Translations under genes and position numbers: made by a program
Notes under the pieces: generated by a model
The model's database searches: none
What the model was told of the DNA's origin: nothing
Seen by the model: the letters and a program-made list of their open reading frames with translations, nothing else
Source of the DNA: an uncultured Veillonella sp.
GTDB taxonomy: Bacteria > Bacillota > Negativicutes > Veillonellales > Veillonellaceae
Length of the DNA stretch: 64,000 bases
Assembly (NCBI GenBank): GCA_900544365.1
Contig: UQVF01000004.1
Coordinates: forward strand, 14,882-78,881
Reading direction: 5' to 3'
In this document: positions 53,522 to 60,970 of the stretch, piece after piece
Position numbering within the stretch: position 1 is the first letter of the stretch
Layout: the number at the start of each line of letters is the position of its first letter

Positions 53522-54211
53522 TTAGCCTTCATGACTTTTTAATTTCATGCCTTCCAACAATGTTTTCTCCGATTCCTCCATGTGGATGCGAGCAATGTGG
53601 CGAGCTCGTTCTACATCGCGATCGGAGATAGCCTCCACAAGTTGACGATGTTCGTCCCAAGTTTTTGCAAGACGGCCTGTTTGGCTCATGGATAATGTAC
53701 GGAAACGTAAAGTTTGCTCCCGTAGGTTGTGAATCATTTCTACAAGACGATCATTACGAGATGCTTTGTAGAGAATTTCGTGGAATAGAATATCGGCTTG
53801 TACTACTTTTTCTAAATTATTTTCATTCATGTAGTTGCCGATTTCCACAAGATGCTGCTCTAGCGTTTCTATTTCTTCGTTAGTAATACGCTCTGCTGCT
53901 AGTTCTGCGGCAAGTTCTTCTAAAATAGAGCGAAGTTCAAATACTTCTGTTACGTCCTTCAAGCTCATGTCTGCCACATAGGTACCACGGCGGGGAATCA
54001 TAACGATAAGGCCTTCTTGTTCTAAAATACGAATAGCCTCACGAATAGGGGTGCGGCTCACACCGAGTTCTTCCGCAAGAGGGATTTCCATCAGCCGTTC
54101 GCCGGGTGGTAAAATACCATCTCGAATAGCTTGACGCAAGGCATCGCTAACAATCTCACGAAGCGGTTTATACGCATCTAAACGGATCGGTTGTAAACGT
54201 GGTGCATTCAT
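53522..54211 (-). CDS. GntR-family regulator, FadR/FCD subfamily
   Basis: A 229-residue regulator. The N-terminal winged helix-turn-helix has ALRQAIRDGILPPGERLMEI and LGVSRTPIREAIRILEQEGL. The C-terminal FCD all-helical domain (about residues 85-220) shows the metal-ligand pattern with FHEILYKASRN and the H in DEHRQLVEAI and HMEESEKTL. It overlaps ispE by 4 bases (ATGA), so it is made from the same transcript. What it controls cannot be told: FCD regulators often sense organic acids, and a role in lactate or dicarboxylate use would suit the organism. Confidence 0.93.
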   Translation of the reverse strand: MNAPRLQPIRLDAYKPLREIVSDALRQAIRDGILPPGERLMEIPLAEELGVSRTPIREAIRILEQEGLIVMIPRRGTYVADMSLKDVTEVFELRSILEELAAELAAERITNEEIETLEQHLVEIGNYMNENNLEKVVQADILFHEILYKASRNDRLVEMIHNLREQTLRFRTLSMSQTGRLAKTWDEHRQLVEAISDRDVERARHIARIHMEESEKTLLEGMKLKSHEG

Positions 54212-55092
54212 CGTAGGGCCTCCTCATCATGTGTTTTCGTAATTAGTGACAGCCAGTTATGACCAGCTTGTTTGATTTCTTCTTGTAATCGAATCGCATC
54301 CAGTGCTTTTTCTAATAGAACCACCATAGTAGGACCACTACCTGTCATGATGGTAGGGAATCCACGGTCCAAGAAGAATTGTTTGCATGCTACAAGCTCT
54401 GGATGGATAGGGAAAATTAATTCTTCAAAGGTGTTGTCACTAGCTATGAAAGCTTGACGAAAGTCGTTGGCTTTCATATGTGTAGTAACAGTATCCATTG
54501 TGTCTGAAGAGACGCGAGAACCGCCTTTGAATCTTCCATATGCTTCTGCTGTGGAAATACTCACCTCAGGTTTTACGATCAATAGCCAGTGAGCACCGCT
54601 AGTTGGTAATGTTTCTAATTGTTCGCCTCGACCAGTGCCACGGGCAGTGCCGCCTTTCAGTAAGAACGGCACATCAGAACCAAGCTTAGAAGCCATAGTT
54701 AATAGTTCCTCATCGGTTAAACGAAGATCCCAAAATTTGTTAAGACCTAGTAGCATAGCGGCGCCGTCGCCACTGCCACCGCCCATGCCAGCACAAGGGG
54801 GAACTCGTTTCAACAAATGAATAGCAGCCCCTTGCGTACAGCCCGTATAGTCTTGCACCATCCGAAGGGCTTTCATAGCAATATTGCTTTCCGTATAGGG
54901 AATTAATTGTGCCATATAATACGGCAGTTCAGGGGCATCGCCAGAGAACACCACAGAATGGTGGCGCGCAAAATAGAGGGAATCCCCTAAGAAAATAGAT
55001 TGAAATATGGTATCTATATTATGGTATCCATCATCACGTTTGTCCGTGATAGCAAGGCCCACATTGATTTTACTAAAAGCTCGTTGTTCCAT
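54208..55092 (-). CDS. ispE: 4-diphosphocytidyl-2-C-methylerythritol kinase
   Basis: A 294-residue GHMP kinase of the non-mevalonate isoprenoid pathway. It phosphorylates CDP-ME at the 2-hydroxyl. It shows KINVGLAITDKRDDGYHNID at the N-terminus (active-site Lys and the substrate loop), the ATP loop VPPCAGMGGGSGDGAAMLLG near residue 92, SDVPFLLKGGTARGTGRGE with the catalytic Asp, and MTGSGPTMVVLL near the C-terminus. Length is standard. Expressed from an AGGTGA site and coupled to the GntR gene downstream. Confidence 0.95.
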   Translation of the reverse strand: MEQRAFSKINVGLAITDKRDDGYHNIDTIFQSIFLGDSLYFARHHSVVFSGDAPELPYYMAQLIPYTESNIAMKALRMVQDYTGCTQGAAIHLLKRVPPCAGMGGGSGDGAAMLLGLNKFWDLRLTDEELLTMASKLGSDVPFLLKGGTARGTGRGEQLETLPTSGAHWLLIVKPEVSISTAEAYGRFKGGSRVSSDTMDTVTTHMKANDFRQAFIASDNTFEELIFPIHPELVACKQFFLDRGFPTIMTGSGPTMVVLLEKALDAIRLQEEIKQAGHNWLSLITKTHDEEALR

Positions 55093-55273
55093 AAGATAGT
55101 CACCTCAGTGAAGTCATCGAAAAATGTTTGCATATAATTTTTATTATACCATATATTACGGGTGAAAATCCTTGTGAGATAAGGAGTATATTTTATATAC
55201 GAACTATGGGGGCATCATTTGTAGACCTGTAAAGGGGCATAGCAAAATTGTACCAATGCAATGTAGGAAATAC

Positions 55274-55525
55274 TTGAAAGGGGGATATGGAATGTGGTAT
55301 AGTATTGATTAGTGAAAGACTTATGTAACGATTAAATAAAATGCGTTAGAAATTAAGACTTTTTCTGAAAAAGTTCTAAAGAAAATCAAAAAGAACGTCG
55401 GTGCAGTAACCATGCGGTCTGAGAGCACTTTTTGAAAAGTGATATTACATTAAAATTCAAAATGGGCTGAGATCGTCGGAAACTGTATTTTGAGTGGCTT
55501 AGTTATGCGGATTCTAAGGGGTACC
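55274..55525 (+). promoter_or_regulatory. CRISPR leader 1 with promoter
   Basis: TTGAAA (55274-55279) and TATAGT (55298-55303), 18-base spacer, start a transcript of about 215 bases before the first repeat. The leader aligns over its full length with leader 2 at 59609-59850 and contains several short hairpins (for example CACTTTTTGAAAAGTG). Leader on the left and a decayed repeat on the right set the array direction. Confidence 0.8.
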
Positions 55526-56890
55526 CTTTAGAACACTTTCCCCATTGCGGGGACTGAAACTTGAAGGAACATTAAGTCCCCCAATAATCCTTTGCTTTAG
55601 AACACTTTCCCCATTGCGGGGACTGAAACGTTTTTAGTGTGGTTAAAAACCGACGGTCTTGAACTTTAGAACACTTTCCCCATTGCGGGGACTGAAACAA
55701 CAGATTTGACTCTGCTAAACAAGAAAAGTCGAAGCTTTAGAACACTTTCCCCATTGCGGGGACTGAAACACATTTTTGTTTTCTCCTACATAACCATCTA
55801 ATACAACTTTAGAACACTTTCCCCATTGCGGGGACTGAAACGGCTAAGAAATCAATTTCTTTGTCAATATCTTTTTTAGCTTTAGAACACTTTCCCCATT
55901 GCGGGGACTGAAACGCGTACATTAAACAAGGCACTTCCATCGAAATATCTTTAGAACACTTTCCCCATTGCGGGGACTGAAACCTAGGGCAGCCGTATTC
56001 ACGTCCATACCAACGAAGACTTTAGAACACTTTCCCCATTGCGGGGACTGAAACCATTAGTTATGTGAAGTTCAAACTTCTTACATGACTTTAGAACACT
56101 TTCCCCATTGCGGGGACTGAAACACATGTAGTTTATCGTCATTTCGGACAAATTCAACTTTAGAACACTTTCCCCATTGCGGGGACTGAAACGGGAAGAT
56201 ATAGCTTCGAATAATTGAGAGGCTATTCCCTTTAGAACACTTTCCCCATTGCGGGGACTGAAACAGGAGACATAAATGAATAAACAAGAATTGATCAAAC
56301 TTTAGAACACTTTCCCCATTGCGGGGACTGAAACAACATCCAATCCTCTTTCTAATTTAGAGGATCCTCCTTTAGAACACTTTCCCCATTGCGGGGACTG
56401 AAACTTATTTTCCTCCTAATTAAAATAATAAATAAATACTTTAGAACACTTTCCCCATTGCGGGGACTGAAACGTCTGAATCTCTCTGTTCGAGATAATT
56501 TCTCGAATCTTTAGAACACTTTCCCCATTGCGGGGACTGAAACTTTGAGGTGTACTTTGGAGAAACAATTTTAACTTCTTTAGAACACTTTCCCCATTGC
56601 GGGGACTGAAACGCTTACTATAAAAAGTTTCGGCGCCGATTCTTATTCTTTAGAACACTTTCCCCATTGCGGGGACTGAAACAGCCATATCATATAGCTT
56701 AGGAAGTTTTTCAAGTAACCTTTAGAACACTTTCCCCATTGCGGGGACTGAAACGCTTACTATAAAAAGTTTCGGCGCCGATTCTTATTCTTTAGAACAC
56801 TTTCCCCATTGCGGGGACTGAAACAGCCATATCATATAGCTTAGGAAGTTTTTCAAGTAACCTTTAGAACACTTTCCCCATTGCGGGGAC
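55526..56890 (+). CRISPR. CRISPR array 1: 20 repeats, 19 spacers
   Basis: A 35-base repeat beginning CTTTAGAACACTTT and ending GCGGGGACTGAAAC is repeated 20 times with spacers of 34-38 bases. It has an internal TCCCC/GGGGA stem and an ACTGAAAC 3' end, the kind of 8-base handle made by Cas6 in type I and III systems; the exact subtype cannot be told. Repeats 1-19 are identical; the last (56862-56890) is cut short after GGGGAC. The last two spacers repeat the two before. No cas gene lies within the window. Confidence 0.98.
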
Positions 56891-56896
56891 ATCAAA
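56613..56896 (+). repeat. Tandem duplication of two spacer-repeat units
   Basis: 56613-56754 (142 bases; spacers starting GCTTACTATAAAAAG and AGCCATATCATATAG, each with its repeat) is repeated at 56755-56896. The duplication lies at the end far from the leader. Confidence 0.95.
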
Positions 56897-57183
56897 CTAA
56901 CCTTAGCCTTTAGCTTAAATCCAGATATCTGTTCGTAAACAGTGCACCGCATTATTTACGTCCACCAATGAGGGGATATCAAACTAACCTTAGCCTTTAG
57001 CTTAAATCTAGATATCTGTGCGTAAACAGTGCACCGCACTATTTACGTCGACCAATGCGGGGATATGTAAAATTACGTTAGCCTAACCCCAGCGAACAGA
57101 TATCGGTGCGTTATCCGGTAGGGTATCTCATCTTATGCATAAACAGTGCACTGCACTGTTTATGTCCAACCAATGCGCGGACA
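56891..57183 (+). repeat. Three palindromic CRISPR-tail units
   Basis: Two 87-base units (56891-56977 and 56978-57064) differ at a few positions only; a third, diverged unit (57065-57183) has a 29-base insertion. Each has an AGATATC, a strong hairpin (for example CGTAAACAGTGC with GCACTATTTACG) and ends in ACCAATGCGGGGA, nearly the 3' half of the CRISPR repeat. The set continues the array's transcript up to the terminator. Confidence 0.85.
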
Positions 57184-57201
57184 TTATTTAATAGGTAAAT
57201 G

Positions 57202-57243
57202 AAAAGAGAACCAGTTTAGCCAATCGCTTTTTGGTTCTCTTTT
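57202..57243 (+). terminator. Terminator of CRISPR locus 1
   Basis: AAAAGAGAACCA pairs with TGGTTCTCTTTT. A similar terminator ends CRISPR locus 2. Confidence 0.85.
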
Positions 57244-57393
57244 GTATTTTTGCCCTCTCAATAGAGAATGTTGACTGTTAGGAGTGTAAAAAAGGGTTTA
57301 ATGAATTTCATATGGAATACTTTCACTAGGTAGTAAGGCCGTGCTATCACTGGATAGGCCCGTATGGTATAATTTAAGAAAGGAAGGAATTCC

Positions 57394-58209
57394 ATGTACA
57401 TTAAGTCATTTGATGAACTGACGTTTCAAGACAATTTTATCTTTCAGAAGGTGATGTTAAAGAAACCCATTTGTAAATCGGTATTAGAACGGTTGTTAGA
57501 CATTTCGATTAAAGACATTGTATATATTCATGAAGAGAAAAATCTCGATGTACGGTGGGATACCAAAAGTGTACGTCTTGATGTGTTCGTCAATGATGAT
57601 AAAGGAACGGTATTCAATATTGAAATGCAAACTAGCAAGGACATGGAAGAACTTGTAAAACGTACACGGTTTTATCAAAGCATTTTAGATATGTATCACA
57701 TTCAAAAAGGGCAGAAGTATACGACGTTAAATGATTCCTATGTCATTTTTATTTGTACATTCTCAGTATTTACTGGAGATCGTCATAAGTATACGTTCAA
57801 AAACGTTTGTATTGAAGACTATGACATAGCCTTGAATGATGGTGCAACCAAGCTGTTTTTGAGTACAAAAGGAACACAACATGATGTGTCAAAACCGTTG
57901 CAAGCGTTTTTGGATTATATTGATGGACAGGAAGCAACGGATGAGTTGCTAAGAGATATTGACGATGCTGTACATGAGGTCAAGCATTGTGAAGCGTGGA
58001 AGGAGGAATACTCGATGTTATCTATGGATCATTATAAATATTGGAAAGAGGGTATTGCGGAAGGTCTTGCTCAAGGTAAGGCTGAAGGTAAAACTGAAGT
58101 TGTCATTCAGATGTTGCAAGAAAAACTGTCGATAGAAATGATTGCTCGCCTTACAAAGTTAACCGTGGAGCAAATAAAAGAGATTGAGCAGGAGAATGCA
58201 TTACTATAA
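57394..58209 (+). CDS. Rpn/PD-(D/E)XK nuclease-family transposase-like protein
   Basis: A 271-residue protein of the Rpn (PDDEXK_2) family, often labelled transposase and shown in E. coli to be DNA nucleases that raise recA-independent recombination. The nuclease core is visible: SVRLDVFVNDDKGTVFNIEM (Asp then I-E-M-Q, the D...ExQ pattern) near residues 60-83, then a YQSILDMY helix. The C-terminal part has a Gly-Ala-Glu-Lys repeat (EGIAEGLAQGKAEGKTE) typical of the family. It starts behind AAAGGAAGG, with TATAAT about 25 bases upstream. A broken copy follows directly. Confidence 0.85.
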   Translation: MYIKSFDELTFQDNFIFQKVMLKKPICKSVLERLLDISIKDIVYIHEEKNLDVRWDTKSVRLDVFVNDDKGTVFNIEMQTSKDMEELVKRTRFYQSILDMYHIQKGQKYTTLNDSYVIFICTFSVFTGDRHKYTFKNVCIEDYDIALNDGATKLFLSTKGTQHDVSKPLQAFLDYIDGQEATDELLRDIDDAVHEVKHCEAWKEEYSMLSMDHYKYWKEGIAEGLAQGKAEGKTEVVIQMLQEKLSIEMIARLTKLTVEQIKEIEQENALL

Positions 58210-58737
58210 AGTTTATGAATATTTCGATTAATGACACTGTGTATATCTGACTCCTACGTTATTTTCCTTTGTACATTCCCTGTGTTTACGGGCAATCGTC
58301 ATAAGTATACGTTTAAAAACGTTTGTATCGAAGACCATGATATTGCCTTGAATGATGGTGCAACCAAGTTATTTTTGAGTACAAAGGGAACTTAAAATGA
58401 TGTGTCAAAACCTTTGCGAGGGTTTTTAGATTACATTGATGGACAGGAAGCGACAGATGATTTGTTAAGAGATATTGAAGATGCTGTGCATGAGGTCAAG
58501 CATTGTGAAGCGTGGAAGGAGGAATACGTGATGTTATCCATGGATCATTATAAATATTGGAAAGAAGGCATGGCTGAGGGCATTGCGGAAGGTCTTGCTC
58601 AAGGTAAAAGTGAAGGCAAAATTGAAGTTGTTATTCAGATGTTACATAAGCAATTATCCTTAGAAATGATTGCAGAGGTTACTAACTTTACAGTAGAAGA
58701 AGTAAAATCTATTGCTAAAGAACATGCACTAATGTAA
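58210..58737 (+). pseudogene. Broken second copy of the Rpn-type nuclease gene
   Basis: The sequence after the intact gene resembles its coding region from residue 40 on, but the segment for residues about 48-122, containing the nuclease core, is missing, and the join reads into a stop (TATATCTGA). A second stop (ACT TAA) replaces the ACA CAA of the intact copy. The remaining open part (from about 58402) encodes the last 110 residues only, with a 4-residue longer Gly-Ala-Glu repeat. Tail-only translation is possible, but no active site remains. It arose by tandem duplication and decay. Confidence 0.85.
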
Positions 58738-58840
58738 TGGAGTTATATGTTTGCAATATGCTGGTTACAATATATATTGTTATGAATACTTTTATATGAG
58801 TGTTCCTTATGGTTATTAAAAACCCAATAGGTAATAAAAA

Positions 58841-58876
58841 AGGAAAGCTGACGCTTATTTGTGGGCTTTCTTTTTT
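58841..58876 (+). terminator. Terminator after the nuclease gene pair
   Basis: GAAAGC and GCTTTC flank a loop of 16 bases, followed by six T residues. Confidence 0.6.
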
Positions 58877-58983
58877 GTTTACCACAACCTTAAAATACAT
58901 GTAGGTCAAGAGTATGTAATTGTATATGGCAAATCATGAACTCATAAGGATAATAGTATAGCTAGTCATGAGATTTTATGGAT

Positions 58984-59031
58984 GAACTATCGGGGAAAAA
59001 ATAACTTGCAAACTTTCATATAAGGTATACT
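58984..59031 (+). promoter_or_regulatory. Promoter of micro-ORF operon 2 (CTATCGGG box)
   Basis: GAACTATCGGGGA box with TATACT at 59026-59031. The distance from C of CGGG (58991) to the first T is 35 bases, the same as in the other three copies. No -35 hexamer at regular spacing. Confidence 0.6.
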
Positions 59032-59061
59032 AAATACATCGTTGTGAAAGGTGGTGAAAGT

Positions 59062-59112
59062 ATGGAAGAATTATTATTGTTGTTATTGTTATCCGGCGCA
59101 CTTGATGACTAA
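59062..59112 (+). CDS. Micro-ORF MEELLLLLLLSGALDD (16 codons)
   Basis: A leucine-rich peptide behind AAAGGTGGTGAAAG, the same kind of site as used by the SLY(L/V)LL ORFs of operon 1. Acidic ends and a hydrophobic core suggest membrane contact. Function unknown. Confidence 0.5.
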   Translation: MEELLLLLLLSGALDD

Positions 59113-59157
59113 TCGGTGCTGCTGATTTAAAGAGTTATACTGAAAAGAGGTGAATAT

Positions 59158-59202
59158 ATGTTAGAGTTAGGCTTATTACTATATATGTGGATGCGGGATT
59201 AA
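59158..59202 (+). CDS. Micro-ORF MLELGLLLYMWMRD (14 codons)
   Basis: A second leucine-rich peptide, behind AAGAGGTGA. Function unknown. Confidence 0.45.
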   Translation: MLELGLLLYMWMRD

Positions 59203-59286
59203 TAGATATAGAGGCTCCTCCCCTGGAGAAGACAACTTTTGATGATTAATAGGTAAATTATAGCTTAAGTAAATGTGGTGAGATTA

Positions 59287-59358
59287 TGGTAGCTTTATAT
59301 GGTCCAGCATATGTAGGTGAATGGATAGCCTTTGAGGGGGTATAAGAATATAGGATAG
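59287..59358 (+). CDS. Micro-ORF of 23 codons (MVALYGPAYVGEWIAFEG...)
   Basis: A 23-residue peptide behind GTGGTGAG, with GEW and several aromatics, comparable to the VY(V/I)EW peptides of operon 1. Function unknown. Confidence 0.45.
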
Positions 59359-59405
59359 AATACTAATGAAAAGCATTTTATAACATGATAGAAGGACTTA
59401 TATAA

Positions 59406-59435
59406 ATGATGAAAGGAAAATGTAAGATTAGATAA
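59406..59435 (+). CDS. Micro-ORF MMKGKCKIR (9 codons)
   Basis: A short basic peptide just before the terminator, with an AAGGA site. It mirrors MMMYRRKRKCR at the end of operon 1: two or more Met, Lys/Arg-rich, one Cys, C-terminal Arg. Function unknown. Confidence 0.4.
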   Translation: MMKGKCKIR

Positions 59436-59437
59436 GA

Positions 59438-59466
59438 GCAGTTGTTCCAGAGAGCAACTGCTTTTT
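59438..59466 (+). terminator. Terminator of micro-ORF operon 2
   Basis: GCAGTTG pairs with CAACTGC in a 10-base loop, followed by five T residues. Confidence 0.85.
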
Positions 59467-59608
59467 AGTGGAAAAGATAGTGTAAGATGTTGAATTGCAT
59501 ATAGGTAGTGTACTAGTAAGTGGTGGTTTTCTAGAAAGAATCAATGATTTCTAGAGTTCTAATATAATTATGAGAATGATCTAAATTGTATGATGAGGTA
59601 TAAAATAC

Positions 59609-59850
59609 TTGAAAGAACAAAGCGGACTATGGTATAGTATTAACTAACAAAAAGATTACCTAACTATTAAATAAAATATATTAGAAAGTAAGGCTTTTTC
59701 TGAAAAAGCTCTAAAGATATTCAAAATCTGCGCCGGCCCAGTAGCTATGCGGTCTAAGAGGTATTTTTGAAATACAGTGTTAGCGCTATTTTTCAAAAAT
59801 CCAATCTGCGCCGTAAAGTGGATTTTGGAGGGCGTGGTTATGCGGTTTTA
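59609..59850 (+). promoter_or_regulatory. CRISPR leader 2 with promoter
   Basis: TTGAAA (59609-59614) and TATAGT (59633-59638), 18-base spacer as in leader 1. The leader aligns with leader 1 throughout; paired positions have changed together (GTATTT/AAATAC here, CACTTT/AAAGTG there). Confidence 0.75.
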
Positions 59851-59859
59851 CATGCTAAC

Positions 59860-59990
59860 TGACAGATATCTATGCGTCAACGATGCACTGCATCATGGAT
59901 CCATTTAATTTAGTAATGATGATGATGATTCGATTTGACAGATATCTATGCGTCAACGATGCACTGCATCATTGACGTCCACCAATGCGG
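59860..59990 (+). repeat. Two palindromic units between leader 2 and array 2
   Basis: Units at 59860-59900 and 59938-59990 share GACAGATATCTATGCGTCAA and the next ten bases. In the second unit GCGTCAACGATGC pairs with GCATCATTGACG (one mismatch); in the first the 3' arm is damaged. The second runs straight into the first CRISPR repeat (ACCAATGCGGGGACTGAAAC). Confidence 0.8.
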
Positions 59991-60214
59991 GGACTGAAAC
60001 CTTAATTTAAGAGCCTTTGTTAGCTCTTTCATTAACTTTAGAACACTCTCCCCATTACGGGGACCGAAACGCGTTAGTAATAGCCGTATTAACAGTGCCA
60101 CCAGTGACTTTAGAACACTCTCCCCATTGTGGGGACTGAAACGTAGCTCCCCCAAACTCATTGTTAATTCGTGTAATAACAGTTTCTTTAGAACATTCTC
60201 CCCATTGCGGGGAC
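59981..60214 (+). CRISPR. CRISPR array 2: decayed, 4 repeats, 3 spacers
   Basis: Repeats at 59981-60000 (3' part only, joined to a palindromic unit), 60036-60070, 60108-60142 and 60186-60214 (cut after GGGGAC). Bases differ between copies (ATTACGGGGACCG, ATTGTGGGGACTG), with a C for T change in CACTCTCCCC compared with array 1. Spacers are 35, 37 and 43 bases. It is an old relative of array 1, probably no longer acquiring spacers. Confidence 0.92.
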
Positions 60215-60335
60215 AGGCGAAATAAGGATAGCCTTTTGCATAAGATCAGATATCTGTGCGTTATCCGACAGGGTATCTCATCCTATGCATAAACAGTGCA
60301 CGGCACTGTTTATGCACGACCAATTCGAAGGCATG
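60215..60335 (+). repeat. Palindromic CRISPR-tail unit after array 2
   Basis: Has AGATATC, a segment shared with the third tail unit of array 1 (GGGTATCTCATC), and a perfect 14-bp hairpin: TGCATAAACAGTGC with GCACTGTTTATGCA (60286-60316). The final repeat-like piece (ACCAATTCGAAGGCA) is degraded. Confidence 0.85.
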
Positions 60336-60343
60336 CAAAATGA

Positions 60344-60379
60344 AAAGAACCACTTAGCAATTTGCTAGGTGGTTCTTTG
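60344..60379 (+). terminator. Terminator of CRISPR locus 2
   Basis: AAAGAACCACTTAGCAA pairs with TTGCTAGGTGGTTCTTT (one mismatch). It corresponds in position and sequence to the terminator of locus 1. Confidence 0.9.
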
Positions 60380-60394
60380 TTGTGAATAAAAGAT

Positions 60395-60442
60395 TAACTA
60401 TCGGGGATTTTATAAATTAAAAATCATCCTTTGCGATATACT
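60395..60442 (+). promoter_or_regulatory. CTATCGGG-box promoter of the phage-type gene
   Basis: TTAACTATCGGGGATTTT with TATACT at 60437-60442; the C of CGGG (60402) is again 35 bases from the first T. Confidence 0.6.
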
Positions 60443-60490
60443 GATTACATAGTAATGAATTGATGAGTTTATAGTAAAGGAGTGAGTTCT

Positions 60491-60904
60491 ATGGAGTTTA
60501 TTAATATGACGGATCATAGTGTATCCATTATGGATATGAAAGGACGGGTCATTGTATCGATTCCAGCGAGTAATAAGGTAGCAAGGGTGAGAAGTAGGAG
60601 TGAAAAAATAGGCTCCTTTTGTTGTAAAAACTTTACCTATCGAGTGTATGATAAGGATGGTAATTATACAATACATGAGGTGAAAGGAAACCCTGAATCA
60701 GGTGGTCTTGATTTTTTTCGTATGGAATATACTGAGGTTATAGGTGCACCAGAAACAATCGAAAAGGGAGTATACTATATAGTAAGTGCCATGGTATCAG
60801 CACGAATCAATCATCCTCAGGTGATAGCGCCAGGACAAATTGTAAGAGACTCAACAGGTAAAGCGGTTGGTTGCTGTGGCATTAGCCTACAAAAATATGC
60901 ATAA
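60491..60904 (+). CDS. Phage-type hypothetical protein
   Basis: A 137-residue protein of a pattern I know from phage and plasmid hypothetical genes: an N-terminal (I/L)NMT-H-(I/V) segment (FINMTDHSVSIMD), IPASNKVARV, then a YIVSAMVSARINHPQVIAPG block and VRDSTGKAVGCCGIS near the C-terminus. No activity is known to me. I used the ATG 8 bases after AAGGAG; a GTG three codons upstream overlaps that site. It shares the CTATCGGG-box promoter type with the micro-ORF operons and lies beside CRISPR array 2. Its placement outside a prophage suggests it is a domesticated or left-over mobile gene. Confidence 0.6.
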   Translation: MEFINMTDHSVSIMDMKGRVIVSIPASNKVARVRSRSEKIGSFCCKNFTYRVYDKDGNYTIHEVKGNPESGGLDFFRMEYTEVIGAPETIEKGVYYIVSAMVSARINHPQVIAPGQIVRDSTGKAVGCCGISLQKYA

Positions 60905-60970
60905 ACTTCTTTCAGAGGAACACAGTTAGAAGTAGCAACCTTGTGCCGGCGTTTTACTTGTTACATAAGC

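Noticed and set aside
55999..56298. Minus-strand ORFs with repeated FSPRNGESVLK or FQSPQWGKCSK
   Set aside because: They are translations of CRISPR repeats; the same applies to an ORF at 59946-60161.
56891..57183. Palindromic units as ordinary CRISPR repeats with long spacers
   Set aside because: Only the last 12-13 bases resemble the repeat; spacing is 87 or more bases, and the inner parts are conserved and paired, unlike spacers.
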